Source: Siphonodentalium dalli
Taxonomy: Eukaryota; Mollusca; Scaphopoda; Gadilida; Siphonodentaliidae
Reading direction: 5' to 3'
Length of the DNA stretch: 64,000 nucleotides
Assembly (NCBI GenBank): GCA_032622095.1
Contig: CP136065.1
Coordinates: forward strand, 60,819,094-60,883,093
Positions 1-12,013 of this stretch are shown here, piece after piece. Both the position numbers and the translations under genes were made by a program. The notes below the pieces were generated by a model. The model did not search any database and was not told where the DNA came from. It saw only the letters and a list, made by a program, of their open reading frames with translations. The stretch's first letter is position 1; every line of letters begins with the position of its first letter.

Positions 1-355
1 AGTATATGTCGCCGAAAGATGACCATTGGAAGCTAATGTAGCGCGCTGACGAGATGGGAGACCCATAGACGACTTAGAGAATGACGTTCGCCTGATTGCA
101 CTAGGTACTGATCAGCCATGAAAAATGCCTCAGGCGAGCCGCATCAGAACAACGTATAAAGTTACAAGGTTTTTGGTAGCCATCATCAGTCATCAGCGAT
201 CAGCGAGCAGTGGTCAACAAACGTCGAGACACTCGAACGACAGCTTTACAGCCAGCGAAATAACTAGAATTACTGCACTGAAAAGATGTATCAACGACGA
301 AGCGCACTCGATGATAGCAGACGACAGCCCGATGAACGCAACTAGATATCAACCA

Positions 356-500
356 CGCCGACGACAGAAAGACGCACTCAACTTATGAAGTTAAGACCAG
401 ACCCCGATCCACGCAGACGACAGGAAGACGCACTCAACTTATGAAGACACGAGAAGACCCCGGTTCACGCAGACGACACGAAGACGAACCCAACTAGGAG
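356..500. repeat. three diverged ~55-bp tandem units
   Basis: Three successive units begin with a GCAGACGACA-like motif near 356, 413 and 468 and carry the block GACGCACTCAACTTATGAAG, which decays in the third. An AATAAA-type signal follows near 545. This could be part of an LTR or 3' end of an unidentified element, but no partner LTR or coding region lies in the window. The 87-codon ORF across 125-388 shows no recognisable domain. Confidence 0.5.
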
Positions 501-847
501 AAGCCATACCGACGACCCGAATATATTCTATTGAACTGTTTGTAAATAAACGATCAAATTATTTCAATTGTCTGAACGTTATATGTTCGCCGTCTTGGCA
601 CAATCTGACAAAGGCACATAATTCGGCCATACATCATTGGACCATGACAAAATTCGAACTTCTCTGTGCTTTCTGATATGTAAACCATATACCAAATATC
701 AAGATATTTTGTTAAACGTTGTTAAAGTTATCATCCGGACAACCCAACAATTAATAATTTCTAAGTCGGTCGAAAAGGGGCATAACTCCGTAAAATAAAA
801 TTTGTATCAAGACATTCTGTTGAATATTGCTGAAGTTATATATAATA

Positions 848-1242
848 CTAGCTGGTGGGCCCGACTTCGTCCGGGCTGTTTCCCCTCTGCTTTCATCCGG
901 ATCTAACATCGAAATCCGTCGAAAGCCGCGAATTCACTTTGAATTGACCATTTTGAAGGTCAAGGTCAGGCCGGGGTCACGATTTGACCCGTCGAAAACA
1001 CTCCCCGGACACAAGTATCCCTAGGTATCAAATTTCGTCGAAATCCGTCCATTTTACCCGATTTGACCATTTTGAAGGTCAAGGTCAGGCCGGGGTCACG
1101 ATTTGACCCGTCCAAAACACTCCCCGGACAAAAAACACCCATAAGTATCAAATTTTCGAAATTTTTCTTCGAATTTGTCCCGGCCATAGCTAACAGACAA
1201 ACAGACAGACAAACAAACAGAAGTCCCAAAATATATATTAGA
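848..1242 (-). mobile_element. short non-autonomous Helitron (395 bp)
   Basis: Read on the minus strand the element starts A|TCTAATATAT, has a GTCT-rich stretch right after the 5' end, and ends with a hairpin (GCCCGGACGAAGTCGGGC) followed a few bases later by CTAG|T. TC start, 3' hairpin, CTRR end and A/T insertion are the hallmarks of Helitrons. The body holds two copies of a ~120-bp core repeat containing GGTCAAGGTCAGGCCGGGGT. No Rep/helicase sequence is present, so it is non-autonomous. It sits directly against the LINE remnant that follows. Confidence 0.75.
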
Positions 1243-3230
1243 TTAATTTATTATATTATCCATAAGACAAAATTAGCTGATAAACCTGGTCTTCTGCTCC
1301 TGCTAGATTTTGAAAAGGCATTTGACTCGGTATCATGGAAATTTATAAATAAATGTCTTGACCTTTTTAACTTTGGTGATGACATAAAAAAAATGGATTT
1401 ATACTTTCTACACAAATATCAACTCATCTATTCTGATAAATGGACATATATCTCAGAGTTTTCAACTAAACCGTGGCTGTCGGCAGGGTGACCCAATTTC
1501 GCCTTATATTTTTCTGATATGCGCAGAAATCTTAGCTATCATGATTAAATCTAATAAACGCATCAAAGGTATTAACCTCGGCAATTTTGAATACAAAATC
1601 ACACAGTATGCAGACGACACAACTCTCATCTTAGACGGTAGAGAAGACAGTCTAAGGGAAGTATACAATGTATTAACACTATTCGCAAATTTTTCAGGTT
1701 TGAAAATTAACCCTAGCAAGTGTCAGGCATAGGTTATTATACTGGGCGTAGAGATGGTCTATGCTCAGATCTTGGTATCATATTTGATAGCTCATTTGAT
1801 CTTTTAGGGTTTCATTTTGATACACATCTTGAAAAATGAAAATCAACTACGATACAAAACTTGCTGATGCGAAACGACTGATTGAGGCATGGACACACCG
1901 ATTACTGACACCTATTGGTCGAATAACTGTAATAAAATCATTTATACTCCCAAAATTAACACACCTTTTCGTGTCACTTCCAAATCCCGATAAAACATTT
2001 ATGAAAAAATTGGATACTACGCTTTATAATTTTCTATGGAATTCAAAACGCGATCGAGTGCAACGCAAAGTTGTATGCAAAGACTACAAAAATGGTGGCT
2101 TGAAAATGGTTAATGTCAATAATGTTACGCTGTCAATGAAAATAACTTGGGTGAGACGCCTCATAACAAAGAGCACAAAATGGATGCCCCTCACAGATAT
2201 TCCATCATGCGAAGACCCCATGTTCCTTACATATGAGCATGGCTATTTAGATAAACAGGCAAAGAAATTAACTAATCCATTCTGGCATGACGTTTTGTTA
2301 TCATTTGTCAAATATTTGCAACAAAATGTGAACAATTGCATTATATCCACATGTATGTTGTGGAATAATCCAAATATAAAACAATATGGAAAGGTAATAA
2401 ACTTCACTTCTTGGCGCGAAAAAGGGATTATATCTATAAACGATATGCTAGATAGTAAAGGTTCTTTTCTTTCACAAGAAGCCATACATAGGACATTTAA
2501 TATACGCACAGACTTCATCACTTTAAACACTATACAGCAGCAGATAAAATTAAGCGCAAAAAAGCTTGGCCAACAGATAACTCGAGTTTCTTACCCCATT
2601 ATACCCAATAACTTCAGCACTTTTCTTAAAAGTTCGCGGGGAGGAGAAGATTTTTACAAAGCTTTGAATGATACTCAAATTACGACTAACGCGCGCACAA
2701 CATGGCAATCACAGTTTCCTGATATGGGAAGTGCATTATTTACATATGATAAACTACCCTTTCTCACGACGCCTGACACCAAGCTAGAATGGTACAATTC
2801 CAAATAAATTCTAGAATATTATCAACTAATAACTTTCTACACATATCTAATATAAGACAAGATGACAAATGTGATAGGTGTAACAGTGAAAAGGAAGATA
2901 TCAACCACATTTTTTGGGATTGTTGTCATGTGCAGACATTTATTATAGATATCTGTAATTGGGGAAAATATAATGATATAAATCTTTATCCCACAAATAT
3001 GACGATGATTCTTGGCACACCACCCATTAGTAAAAACTATACTACAAACTTTCTCTGGCTCCTAATTAAACAATATATATAACGGTCTAAATTTAAACCA
3101 ATCGCTTTGTCTGTTAATGTTTTCTTCAAAGAGTTGGCATATAGATACAATTGCGAAAAATATACAGCACGATGTCAATCGAAACTTTCAGAATTCTTGT
3201 AAAACTGGTTCCTTATAGAAAAAGCTTTAA
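1243..3230 (+). pseudogene. decayed L1/Tx1-like LINE ORF2 (reverse transcriptase and C-terminus)
   Basis: This is a 5'-truncated non-LTR retrotransposon. In order: RT motif LLLLLDFEKAFDSVSW (about 1290-1345); a frameshift near 1488, after which the frame reads GCRQGDPISPYIFLICAEIL; the catalytic box QYADDTTLIL (about 1605-1630); the thumb region beginning near 1836 with AKRLIEAWTHRLLTPIGR; and a C-terminal zinc-knuckle-like CDRCNSEKEDINHIFWDC (about 2870-2925). Reading continues in frame past a stop at 3080-3082 to about 3202, with FFKELAYRYNCEKY typical of the L1/Tx1 C-terminus. There are at least two frameshifts, near 1488 and between 1732 and 1836. The endonuclease is missing. The element is dead. 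The clade is assigned from motif style, not from a tree. Confidence 0.85.
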
Positions 3231-3576
3231 ACAAACAGGCGACTTGATAAAAAAATCGACAAAGTTACCTTAATTTTTGAGACTGCTATCGATAATCACG
3301 CAGTCAGTTAAAACAAATACTATCTACAACCATCTCCACAATACCATCTATGTTGAGAGTTGAGTTTATCCGAAACATCCGACGTATTTATAATACAATT
3401 ACTATATATACTATGCATATGAATATATTTATGTATTATATAACTTTATACCACTGGTGAGCGAATGTTGTGAGCCAAGGGAATGCGTGCAGTAAGAAAG
3501 ACATATGTGTGAACGCGAGGAATGCCATATCTGTATACATATGTTATCATCCGGACAACCCCAATGGTGTGATACG

Positions 3577-3717
3577 GATGATGATGAAGATGATGAAGAT
3601 GATGACGGTGTTGTTGACGATGACGGCGACGACAACGACGACGACGACGATGGCGATGTGGATGATGATGATGATAATGACGATGACAATGTAAATGACC
3701 CCATTGTGTGTGTGAGG

Positions 3718-3781
<64 letters not shown>
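3577..3781. repeat. compound microsatellite (GAY)n-(TG)n-(TA)n
   Basis: A degenerate GAT/GAC trinucleotide tract (about 3577-3690) is followed by (TG)n (about 3703-3738) and a pure (TA)n run (3737-3781). ORFs across it on both strands consist only of Asp, Met, Ser, His-Thr or Ile-Tyr runs and are not genes. Confidence 0.95.
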
Positions 3782-3783
<2 letters not shown>

Positions 3784-4905
3784 ATGTTCTGCATTAATTT
3801 GCAGCGTTGACATTTAAAACATAGCATAGCTAAAGAGAAAAGAACAGGACTTGCAATCACCATCATTTGTATTGTACAGACATCAGCAATTTTCTGTTGA
3901 AAACGAGTACAAATAATCATAATTGAGAACACATATTCTAAGCTACTGATATATTTGTTGTGGACATCCAGTTTGGAGAAGAATATGTGCAGCTAAATTC
4001 CGCAATACAGCCACAATATAAATACATGTACAGTGTGTTCGTAGAGTGTATCATCCGAGATGAGTTCAGTATCGCCAAAAAGCTCTAATATGTTAAATGT
4101 GAGAGCTGATGGCGGTATTCGAATATCATTGGTTATTAAAGCATTTTTTTCTCCGAATCTGTTGACACAAGATGAACAGAAATAACAGACAGATCCAAAT
4201 AGTCCTCTTGAGAACATGTAGAGTTACAGTTGCGAATTGCTTGATTTAGCTTATTGTTATATGTATTTTTTCACGCAAACCATGTCAAATTATTATTATT
4301 ATTATTGTTGTGATGTTGGGTCTCCATGTACAAGTTTAAAGACATGCTAACTGCAGAAGTGCATGGGTTCAATTTCAGTGTCCACACTTGTCACTAAGGA
4401 TTGATACAGGTCAGAGCGATTTAATATTTCAATGATATTCGGTACGAATCCAGTTGTGTGGCGAGCGAATATAGTGTGCTGCAAATATTTCTGGAGAAAG
4501 ATTGTAAGAGGCACTTGATGTCCTTGCCACACATGGATCTGGTCAGAGATGTAAATGGATTTTTTTTACATGCATTTATGTACCTGTATTAACTGTAACG
4601 ATAGAATGAATAACATTGCATGGACTGAACTCACAGTTTGATCTCAATATCATCTTTGTTCTCCACCTGTTGTTCGATGTTTGTCACAAGTCGCTTACAA
4701 GCGCTATTGAGCAGTTCATTCATCTGGAAATTGCAGACAGATATTATATAAATAGTTTAGCAGCCAATTTCTCAATAGTATTTGAATCAGAATCGTTGGA
4801 AATATCTATTATTCCACTGCTGAGGTGACATTCCAGGGACGCGACGACAGGGTGTTGAGATTTGTCAATCGTTGTCAAAATGTTCAACAGTTGAACTTCA
4901 TTACT
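3782..4905. other. no recognisable gene
   Basis: AT-rich DNA with only short ORFs (60-74 codons) that show no family motif. A short (ATT)n run sits near 4290-4305. Nothing else was seen. Confidence 0.6.
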
Positions 4906-5110
4906 GACACAACCACACTCTGCGATCACTTGAATATCTTTGTACCGACACAACCACACTCTGTGATCACTTTAATATCTTTATACCGACACAACCACAC
5001 TCTGTGATCACTTGAATATCTTTTTACCGACACAACCACACTCTGTGATCACTTGTATATCTTTGTACCGACACAACCACACTCTGTGATCACTTGAATA
5101 TCTTTCTTTG
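4906..5110. repeat. 41-bp minisatellite, five units
   Basis: Units start at 4906, 4947, 4988, 5029 and 5070, exactly 41 bp apart. Each begins GACACAACCACACTCTGTGA and continues ATCACTTGAATATC with one or two changes per unit. The core ACTCTGTAATCACTTGAAT recurs once more at 5160, so the array may once have been longer. Confidence 0.95.
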
Positions 5111-5200
5111 TTTGATTCCCCGAACCCTGTTGAGAATGATGGTCCCAATTATATTGTCACACTCTGTAATCACTTGAATGCGGATTTGTGTTACGTCACG

Positions 5201-5272
5201 TTCTCGCTAGTTATTTGTCCTGTTCTCGGTAGTTATTTGTCCTGTTCTCGATAGTTATTTGTCCTATTCTCG
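5201..5272. repeat. 22-bp tandem repeat, three units
   Basis: Three near-identical units starting at 5201, 5223 and 5245, of the form TTCTCGNTAGTTATTTGTCC. Confidence 0.9.
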
Positions 5273-5375
5273 TGTGCATAGTTTCAACACTGCCGAATTT
5301 CAACACAAAATGGAGTGTAATTCAAAGTAATTATATTATTAGTCCACGTTTTTAATTAGGCCAGATATCCACTCA

Positions 5376-5591
5376 TATGGTTATCGATATAAATGGGAAT
5401 TGTGGCGCAATGTACCCGATTACTATCCTATGTGCATCAAATTGGCGAACATTTTGGCAAAAACCACGTACAATAATGATGCTAATTGTATTCATTGTCA
5501 TAACTCATTCGCTAATCTTCTTACCCATAAGTATCATGAGTGCATGTCAAATTTTGCACACGGACGAGGAATGCATTTTGGTATGCAATAA
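5376..5591 (+). pseudogene. possible LINE C-terminal fragment
   Basis: One frame reads ELWRNVPDYYPMCIKL and then a cysteine-histidine pattern, CX2C-X10-H-X4-C, from CIHC to HEC (about 5490-5545). The same kind of C-terminal knuckle occurs in the two clear LINEs of this window. No reverse transcriptase motif is adjacent, and the following sequence seems frame-shifted. The call is weak; it could be a chance ORF. Confidence 0.28.
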
Positions 5592-5815
5592 CCGACATAC
5601 ATGGGGTAGACACATTCACGCTCCTATAGATAGCCTCAGCAAAAACACATTTCTAACGTACTGTTTTGGTGGGTGTATCCCACTACAGATCCATTTTCTC
5701 CGCAACGAGATGCTTTCGCTCCATTTGTTTCCTCTGCTCGCAATAGAAGGTATACCCCAGCATATAAATGAACACCTCTGAATGGCGATCAATTCTCTGG
5801 ATACGTCATATCCTA

Positions 5816-8466
5816 CACTGTTAGACAAAAATACCGTCGTTTCAACGGTCTGAGACCGCGCAACATCGCTGCCAACATTTGACCGTTAAATATACTGTCA
5901 GACCGTAGCATGTCAACGGTATAAAACCGTTTAAGTAACGGGCAGACCGTAACCAATAACTGCCAAACCGTTGTTTTTTTTACGGTTCAGCACCGTTTAA
6001 TTAATATCAAGACTGTAACTAATAAAGGTCAGACCAATGGTATTTTTCATGGGTCAACACCAATTATTTGCTCTTAATTTGCTAATTTACCATAGAATTA
6101 GCCAGGTTCCCATGGTGAAAATATGATTTCCCGGTAGGCATTAAAATTCATTTATTTTTTAATGGTCGAAATTAGTATTATTCGTAACTGAAAAATACAT
6201 CTTAGTTCTTATGTTACAATCATAGTTTTGATGAAATGTAAATCCTCAATGCATAAAGTGATAGACAATGCTTATGAAACTTTGCAGTTTGCAGAGGATC
6301 AAGCTTGTTATCTGCCTCGTAGAAGTTAATCCGGAAAAGGCTGCATACGCGTAATGTGTTCGCCTTTCACTAACTACTGTATAAATATGGCTGTAAATAA
6401 AAAACGATACTAGTAATAGCTGATAAGCCAACCCATCACTATTCAGTTATGAGTAATACTTCGACCATTCTAAAACATGAATCGCCATGCCCTTTTAAGC
6501 CATAAAAAGACCAAAGCTACATGTTTCACAGTTAAAACTCAAATTTATGTACATGTTAAAGTAAAATATCTTAATGGCATACTTTTTGGTAACATGTAAG
6601 GCGTAAAATTGTCCAGTCATTTGTAAACACAGTTTTTGTTTTAACAGGTGAATCCGTACATCATGACAAACAGTACCAGTCAGAGGAAGTGGTATATTTA
6701 GGCTCACCTTTATTGCGATATTGAGCGTGCTTAATTTAGAAAAAGGCGTGATTATAGCACACTACCAAAAAGCTGTCGCACTTGTTACTGCAATATTGAA
6801 CGCAAAATATTGCGATACTAAGCACACTAAATTTCATACAGACCCGATAGTGTTATATTTATATTAGATAAATACTGTGCACATAGTGTACATATAGTGT
6901 ACATATAGCATTTACAACTATAATTATATACATATCTAAAACATTGTCTCTATTTATACAATAAACAATATAGAAGAAGCAATAATTTGATTTAAACGTC
7001 ACAATTTTGAGCGCAAGATATCGCAATATTAAGAGCAAAATATTGAGATATTAAGCGCAAAATATTGCAATAATATCACAAGCGACATGCTTATAAGCGT
7101 TTCCACTTGCAATATTATTGCGATATTGGGCGCGGAAAAAGCGCGCTTAATATACCACTTCTTTTGACTGGTACTGTATATCAATAACAGCTAGTTGGGA
7201 TTGGAACCTTCAAGACATCAACAGCAGATCCCATAATAACTGTAGTCGCACATTTTCCATGAAATTTTAAAGCATGATGCATCAAACTGTATACTGGTAT
7301 CACGACACTGACTTACATGTATTATCAATATCAGTGAGTCAGCCAACGATAGTTTGATAAGAACATCCAACCAATAGTGTACTCCCGGTAAATTGTCGTA
7401 ATAACTTGACGATAACATGGCGAATGATGACAATGTCTCATATCCACACGTTTCATTGAAAATTGTTGAACACGGGATGAATTTTTCCGTGTAATTGTAA
7501 AGTTGGAATTGTAGATATATGATCATCCGTCACGGCGCAGCTTCAGTTCATTGTTTACGGTGTTGTTGTTGGCACTGAAGCTCTTGTGAATTACACTGGT
7601 GCATACAGTACATGTACATGTATATCCTCTCTTGTAAACGTACATGCATGTGCTTTGAAACAAACAATCAGATTCAGAAAACTGTCAACTGGATTGTCAA
7701 CATTCTAATAGTAATACTAATAGCTGCTCGTTGAGTCGTTGTTGTTATTATTGTCACTGTTGGTTGACATCGAAGCTTGTGGTGTTAATTGTACCTGTAT
7801 CCTCATGTGTTAGTAAATGTGCCAGTGTTTTGATACTAAGTCACAACACTGCAATTTCAACATCAGCAATGCGTCGAATGAAGTCAGACCCCGGGCGGCG
7901 GATCACGCCATGATTGACATGAATCTCTACTCTCGAATTTAGTGGAAATTGTCAATGATTAAGCCGCTATTCGCTGAATTGCAACTTGTCCAGTTATCAA
8001 AGGAACCGAAATCAGACCGTCTTAACAGCTGTCCACAACCGAAAAGGTAACAGTTTCCCAAAAAACAACAGTTTGCTATCAACGATACATCATAAAATGG
8101 CGACGAAATGAGCTTTGCTAAAGCGGGAACTTAACCCCGGAATGAGAATTACGTACCGCGCGCACTCATGATAATTCGTACGGCCCGCATAACACAGAAT
8201 GAATGCCGCATTAATAATACATATTAAATATCAGCAGAGTAAGATTCAGTCATACTGTATGGAGTCATTGCCGTATATAATATGGTCGCCGATAAATATA
8301 CTATTGAATTTTGACGGCATGACTTTGAATCACGAAAATATTTAATTTAGACAATTTTCATGGGCACATAAAATAACGGTATGGGACCGTCAAACTGATG
8401 AAACGGTATGGGACCGTCGATTATGACGGCCAGAAACCGTCGAACCGACAGTAATGTCTAACAGTG
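5816..8466. mobile_element. 2.65-kb non-autonomous DNA transposon, TA duplication, ACCGT-rich ends (copy 1)
   Basis: The element is bounded by the perfect 12-bp inverted terminus CACTGTTAGACA at both ends and flanked by TA (5814-5815 and 8467-8468). Inside each end lies a cluster of ACCGT/ACGGT motifs, about eleven in 5835-5995 and five in 8375-8445, many arranged as inverted pairs. Clustered subterminal motifs are usually transposase binding sites; here that is inference. No transposase ORF is visible. The interior includes a palindrome-flanked block (6671-7176). A second copy in inverted orientation lies at 48757-50925 and confirms the borders. Superfamily is uncertain: TA duplication suggests Tc1/mariner-like, whereas CACTG ends with subterminal motif arrays recall CMC/EnSpm. 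Confidence 0.85.
6671..7176. repeat. inner inverted-repeat block of the ACCGT element
   Basis: The left end begins CAGTACCAGTCAGAGGAAGT and the right end is its inverse with two or three changes. Between them are many variants of ATTGCGATATTGAGCGC in both orientations. It is present in both element copies but has lost one arm in copy 2, where the sequence near 50460 lacks the second terminus. It may be an old element nested in the family ancestor. Confidence 0.75.
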
Positions 8467-9200
8467 TAGCCATTGTGTGTGTTGGCGTTCAATACCAAAT
8501 GCGTCTGTGTTGAGCAGTATTCCCAATTCGACGTTACAATAAACTACTCGAAATATTGCAAATGAGCCGATCCATATATAGTCGGAAGTCAGCGTTTTAT
8601 TAAGGATTGCATGTTTACAGGGAATATTGTGGGCACATGTAGACATACAGGTTATTGTACATATCGAGAAAACTGCGCAGTCGGTCAGGAAAAACCGCCT
8701 AGGTATAAAAAACCCTTATTTTCTGGGGGAAAACAACGAGGAAACCTGTTTTCCGAAACCCCGTTCTTACGCAGCGACAATGTTCTGAAATTCATTCTCA
8801 ATGACAATGTATCAAAAACACGAACAATGCAATATTATCTACGTTGCCAAATAAGTAATTTATGGATGTACTATAAGCCTGTATATTCCATTACGTGTTT
8901 ATATATATAAAAATAAATGTGACTTGCTGACTCGACTGATTAGGCTAGAATGAACTCTCACCAAACTATAATCCTTTGACAACAACTATCTAATAACAAC
9001 TTCTCATTGGTCGACATGACAATGATCTCTCCACCCCCAATTTACGTTAACTCACGTACTGTGAATACAATTTGTTCGTGCTAATCCAAGTGAACGCTCG
9101 AAAAATATCATTATTCACTATACCGGCAGTATAATTACACTGAACTATGGTAAATTTGGTATTACGCGCCCACCTTATGAGCTTGTATTAACAAATTATA
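8467..9200. other. no recognisable gene
   Basis: Only short uninformative ORFs, including a 99-codon one at 8611-8910 with no motif. No clear repeat structure was seen. Confidence 0.6.
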
Positions 9201-9224
9201 TATCTAATCTCCGTTGATATTGAT

Positions 9225-9375
9225 TAATGAAGTCTCTCTCATTAATGAAGCCTCTATCATTAATGAAGTCTCCCTCCCTCCCCCTCTCTCTCTATATCTA
9301 TCTCCCTCTCCCTCTCGCTCCCTACCCCCTCTCTCACTCTCTCTCTCACTCTCTCTCTCTCTCTCTCTCTCTCAC
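9225..9375. repeat. ATTAATGAAGCCTCT triplet repeat and (CT)n tract
   Basis: Three short units of a TCTNTCATTAATGAAG motif (9225-9270) run into a long CT-rich tract (9271-9373). ORFs here are Leu/Ser or Arg/Glu runs and are not coding. Confidence 0.9.
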
Positions 9376-9569
9376 AAAAGTACACCTCTGCAAAATATAT
9401 ATTCGAACACTGGACAAAGTTTCATTATCTTCAGTCAAAAAATAAATACAACTTCGGCTATATATAAAGAATGCACAAAACATATATATACAGTGTATAG
9501 TGAGGCCTGATTCCGAATTGTGCAAGCATGGTCGACGCCACCAAACAGAAGCGAAAACTCTTGCGGTGA

Positions 9570-9790
9570 CGCCGATAAAAGAAAATAATGGCACTTATTT
9601 TGTCCAGTATTCGAATATAAATTTCGCAAAGGTGAACGTTTCAGCGACACTTTTCTCATAACAACACACCATCTGACCTCCGTTTCTATCGATAAAGATA
9701 TTACTGAATATCTGGCCTACTTGATAAATTGGACAAATAAAAGAATTAATTTGAAATACTCTTCATTTTGTATTGAACGTCGACAGCGTT
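9570..9790. repeat. dispersed repeat, uninterrupted copy
   Basis: This stretch matches 20985-21050 plus 21776-21960: shared blocks include TAAAAGAAAATAATG, TATTCGAATA, AAATTTCG, TTTTTCTCATA and GAATATCT. It serves as the empty-site version of the copy split by the LINE at 21.06-21.78 kb. The element class is unknown. Confidence 0.7.
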
Positions 9791-11240
9791 GAACGGGACA
9801 TATAACTATGCCGAGAACGTGACGTGACATGCACAGAACCGCTTTCAAGTGATTACTGATTGTGACAACATAATTTGGAAATGTGGACAGACCAAATTCC
9901 TCTACATTCCCACCAGCGCTCTGAAAATCATGGATTATACAACACAGATAAACATTGCTCGTTCGTTCGATTTTTATTATATGTACAATGTATATATGTG
10001 TGTTTTTGCAACGCCGTTTGTTTGGGTGGGGTGAGTGGAGCCGACTAATTCTAACAGATAGCTTTGGACACACAATCAAATATCTGACAATACTAAAGTG
10101 TGCAATAACTCGTGGCATTTCAGAACTATAATAGGCGATACAGCAATTGAAGACACCTACACTGAATTAATTAAAGTGATGTGGACAAACGAATACATTA
10201 AGTGACAGAATGTATTACATATTAATATGCGTGCATATTTCAAACGTTGTGAAATGGTACACAGAGAATGTGGTTAACATTTACGACGATCTTAGTCGGT
10301 TGTTTCATTCTTCCAGTGGATATTGCGGTTGGATACTATCTTATCGGTTTTATTCACTGAAATAAGTCCACAATATGTCTTTAAGAAATGTATAATTCAA
10401 ATGTGCGCAATATATAAATATAGCCATCTATTATTATTATTATTTTTTTTATTAGCCATCTATTATTATTACATCTTTATTTCCTCCATAAATGAAGATT
10501 GGCATAAATTGACAAACAAGAATATTAAATGAACATTATATATAATGGAAACACAAGGTGTGGTACACAGCTACCTGAAAGTAAGATTTATTTTATTTAT
10601 AAATAAAGTATACTCCATGTGAACTCATCAGCATGTATCTGTTGGAAAATAGAAAACATTAAGTGTTTCAAAATATATATTGTCAGTCTCTCCAAGAACT
10701 GGCTCTGGATGTGAACCGACACCGTGACAGAGCCTGCCCAAGTCACTGGCTTAGAAGACTAGCAAAGAAGACAAAGCCGAGTCACAAATGATCCGTAACA
10801 TTACTATTGATTTGTTGGAGAGTCATGCTGTGACAACTGATCGATAGTTGATGACGGACCGAAATAGGTGTTCGGATCGGTAAGGGCAACATCGGCTCTT
10901 ATATCCGTTCGCGCAACACCGAGCTTTTTCAGAAGAAAGTATGCATGCCATAATCCAGATGTATCTGAGCTCGCGAAGATCAGGAAGGAGTCAATGTCAT
11001 TAAGCACTAACATCAGACAACATTGGTGAGTGATATATGCAGTAAGATTACATTAGTGGACGATATTTGATCAACAAGAATGAATGGGTGTACCCCAAGC
11101 TGGTTAATGATACTAGAACATGCCGTTTCTTATATTTACAAGTTAATGGCATTCAATGAGTATATGTTCTACGATATCGGTGTATAAATGTTCACAGAAA
11201 GAGCAGATATTATTCAGACAATTTTGACAATTGCATTACG
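9791..11240. other. mostly featureless; one weak exon candidate
   Basis: The minus strand at 10804-11013 holds an open frame preceded by a plausible 3' splice site (CTGATGTTAG) and ending in TAG. It contains SFLIFASSDTSGLWHAYFLL followed by a hydrophilic tail. Composition is protein-like, but no family is recognised and no neighbouring exon was found. The rest shows ATT-rich runs near 10430-10470 and no gene. Confidence 0.35.
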
Positions 11241-11242
11241 TA

Positions 11243-11372
11243 CAGTAATGCCCTAAATAATCGACTCCTTAACCACAGCATAATTATGGGTAACTTTTCA
11301 GGATTTAGTCGGAAATATGGCTTGTTGCCATTCATCGGAAAGCTCTCACTGAGATTATTTAGGGCATTACTG
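11243..11372. mobile_element. 130-bp MITE with TA duplication (CAGTAATG family)
   Basis: The termini CAGTAATGCCCTAAATAATC and its exact inverse face each other, flanked by TA at 11241-11242 and 11373-11374. The interior block CCACAGCATAATTATGGGTA is shared with three tandem copies at 54.7-55.2 kb. The structure is that of a Tc1/mariner-type MITE. Confidence 0.88.
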
Positions 11373-11531
11373 TATGCGAAACTGACCCGTTTTAGTTTTC
11401 CTCCACTGAAGGTTGGTGACATGACATTCCGGACGTGTCTCCAGTGGTCTTCGTCCTCTATTAATGTCAGCATACTGCTTAATGGCGGCAGGCTTCTTTT
11501 AACCACGATCTAAGGAAATTCAGCTTGTACA

Positions 11532-12013
11532 TAGAAGTGCTACGATTATTGATTTTGATAATCAATAATCGGTCGTCAATAATCGACTATAATCGATTAA
11601 TCGTACCTAATAACATCAGTGGAAATATTCCGTAATATGGCCTATTGGCTGGGTGCTGGTTAACTGCACTTTGTCGCTGGTTGTTTGAGGCATCGGCTGA
11701 TGTGATTTTTACGTTAATAAAGTGCATTATAAAATACTGTTAATGAAAAATGAACATAATGTTTTTTTATAATATTTGTGAGTTCATTAGAACGAACGTA
11801 GCTATTAATTTCAGTGTTATGATTAGCCAAACATACAAACAATATCAAAGTAGGAATGCACGACGGATGGCCGACGGTTCCTAAAAAAATTAAACTATAA
11901 TAAACAAACTATAATACCCGGCATTTTCCGATGTCAAAATAAATAATGCAGATTAATCGACGGTGGAAATGGTAATCGATTATCGATTATACGATTAATC
12001 GTGGCACCCCTAA
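11532..12013. mobile_element. 482-bp non-autonomous hAT-like element with exact 8-bp duplication
   Basis: CTTGTACA occurs immediately outside both ends (11524-11531 and 12014-12021). The left end reads TAGAAGTGCTACGATTA and the inverted right end TTAGGGGTGCCACGATTA. Subterminal ATCGATTA/TAATCGAT motifs cluster at both ends. An 8-bp duplication and a GGGGTGCCACGATTA-type terminus are typical of hAT elements. The interior has no ORF of note. Confidence 0.88.

Noticed and set aside
3429-3932. 167-codon ORF with Ser and Tyr-Ile runs
   Set aside because: It is the translation of (GAY)n, (TG)n and (TA)n microsatellites; the opposite strand is open too.
4906-5110. CRISPR-like array of five 41-bp units
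   Set aside because: Units are contiguous with no spacers, and the genome is eukaryotic. It is a minisatellite.
5377-5781. 134-codon ORF with hydrophobic stretches suggesting a membrane protein
   Set aside because: AT-rich chance frame; the overlapping frame with a Cys-His knuckle is the better candidate, and the transposon border at 5816 ends the region.
9346-9594. 82-codon ORF ending in Arg-Glu repeats
   Set aside because: Product of the (CT)n tract; no motif outside it.
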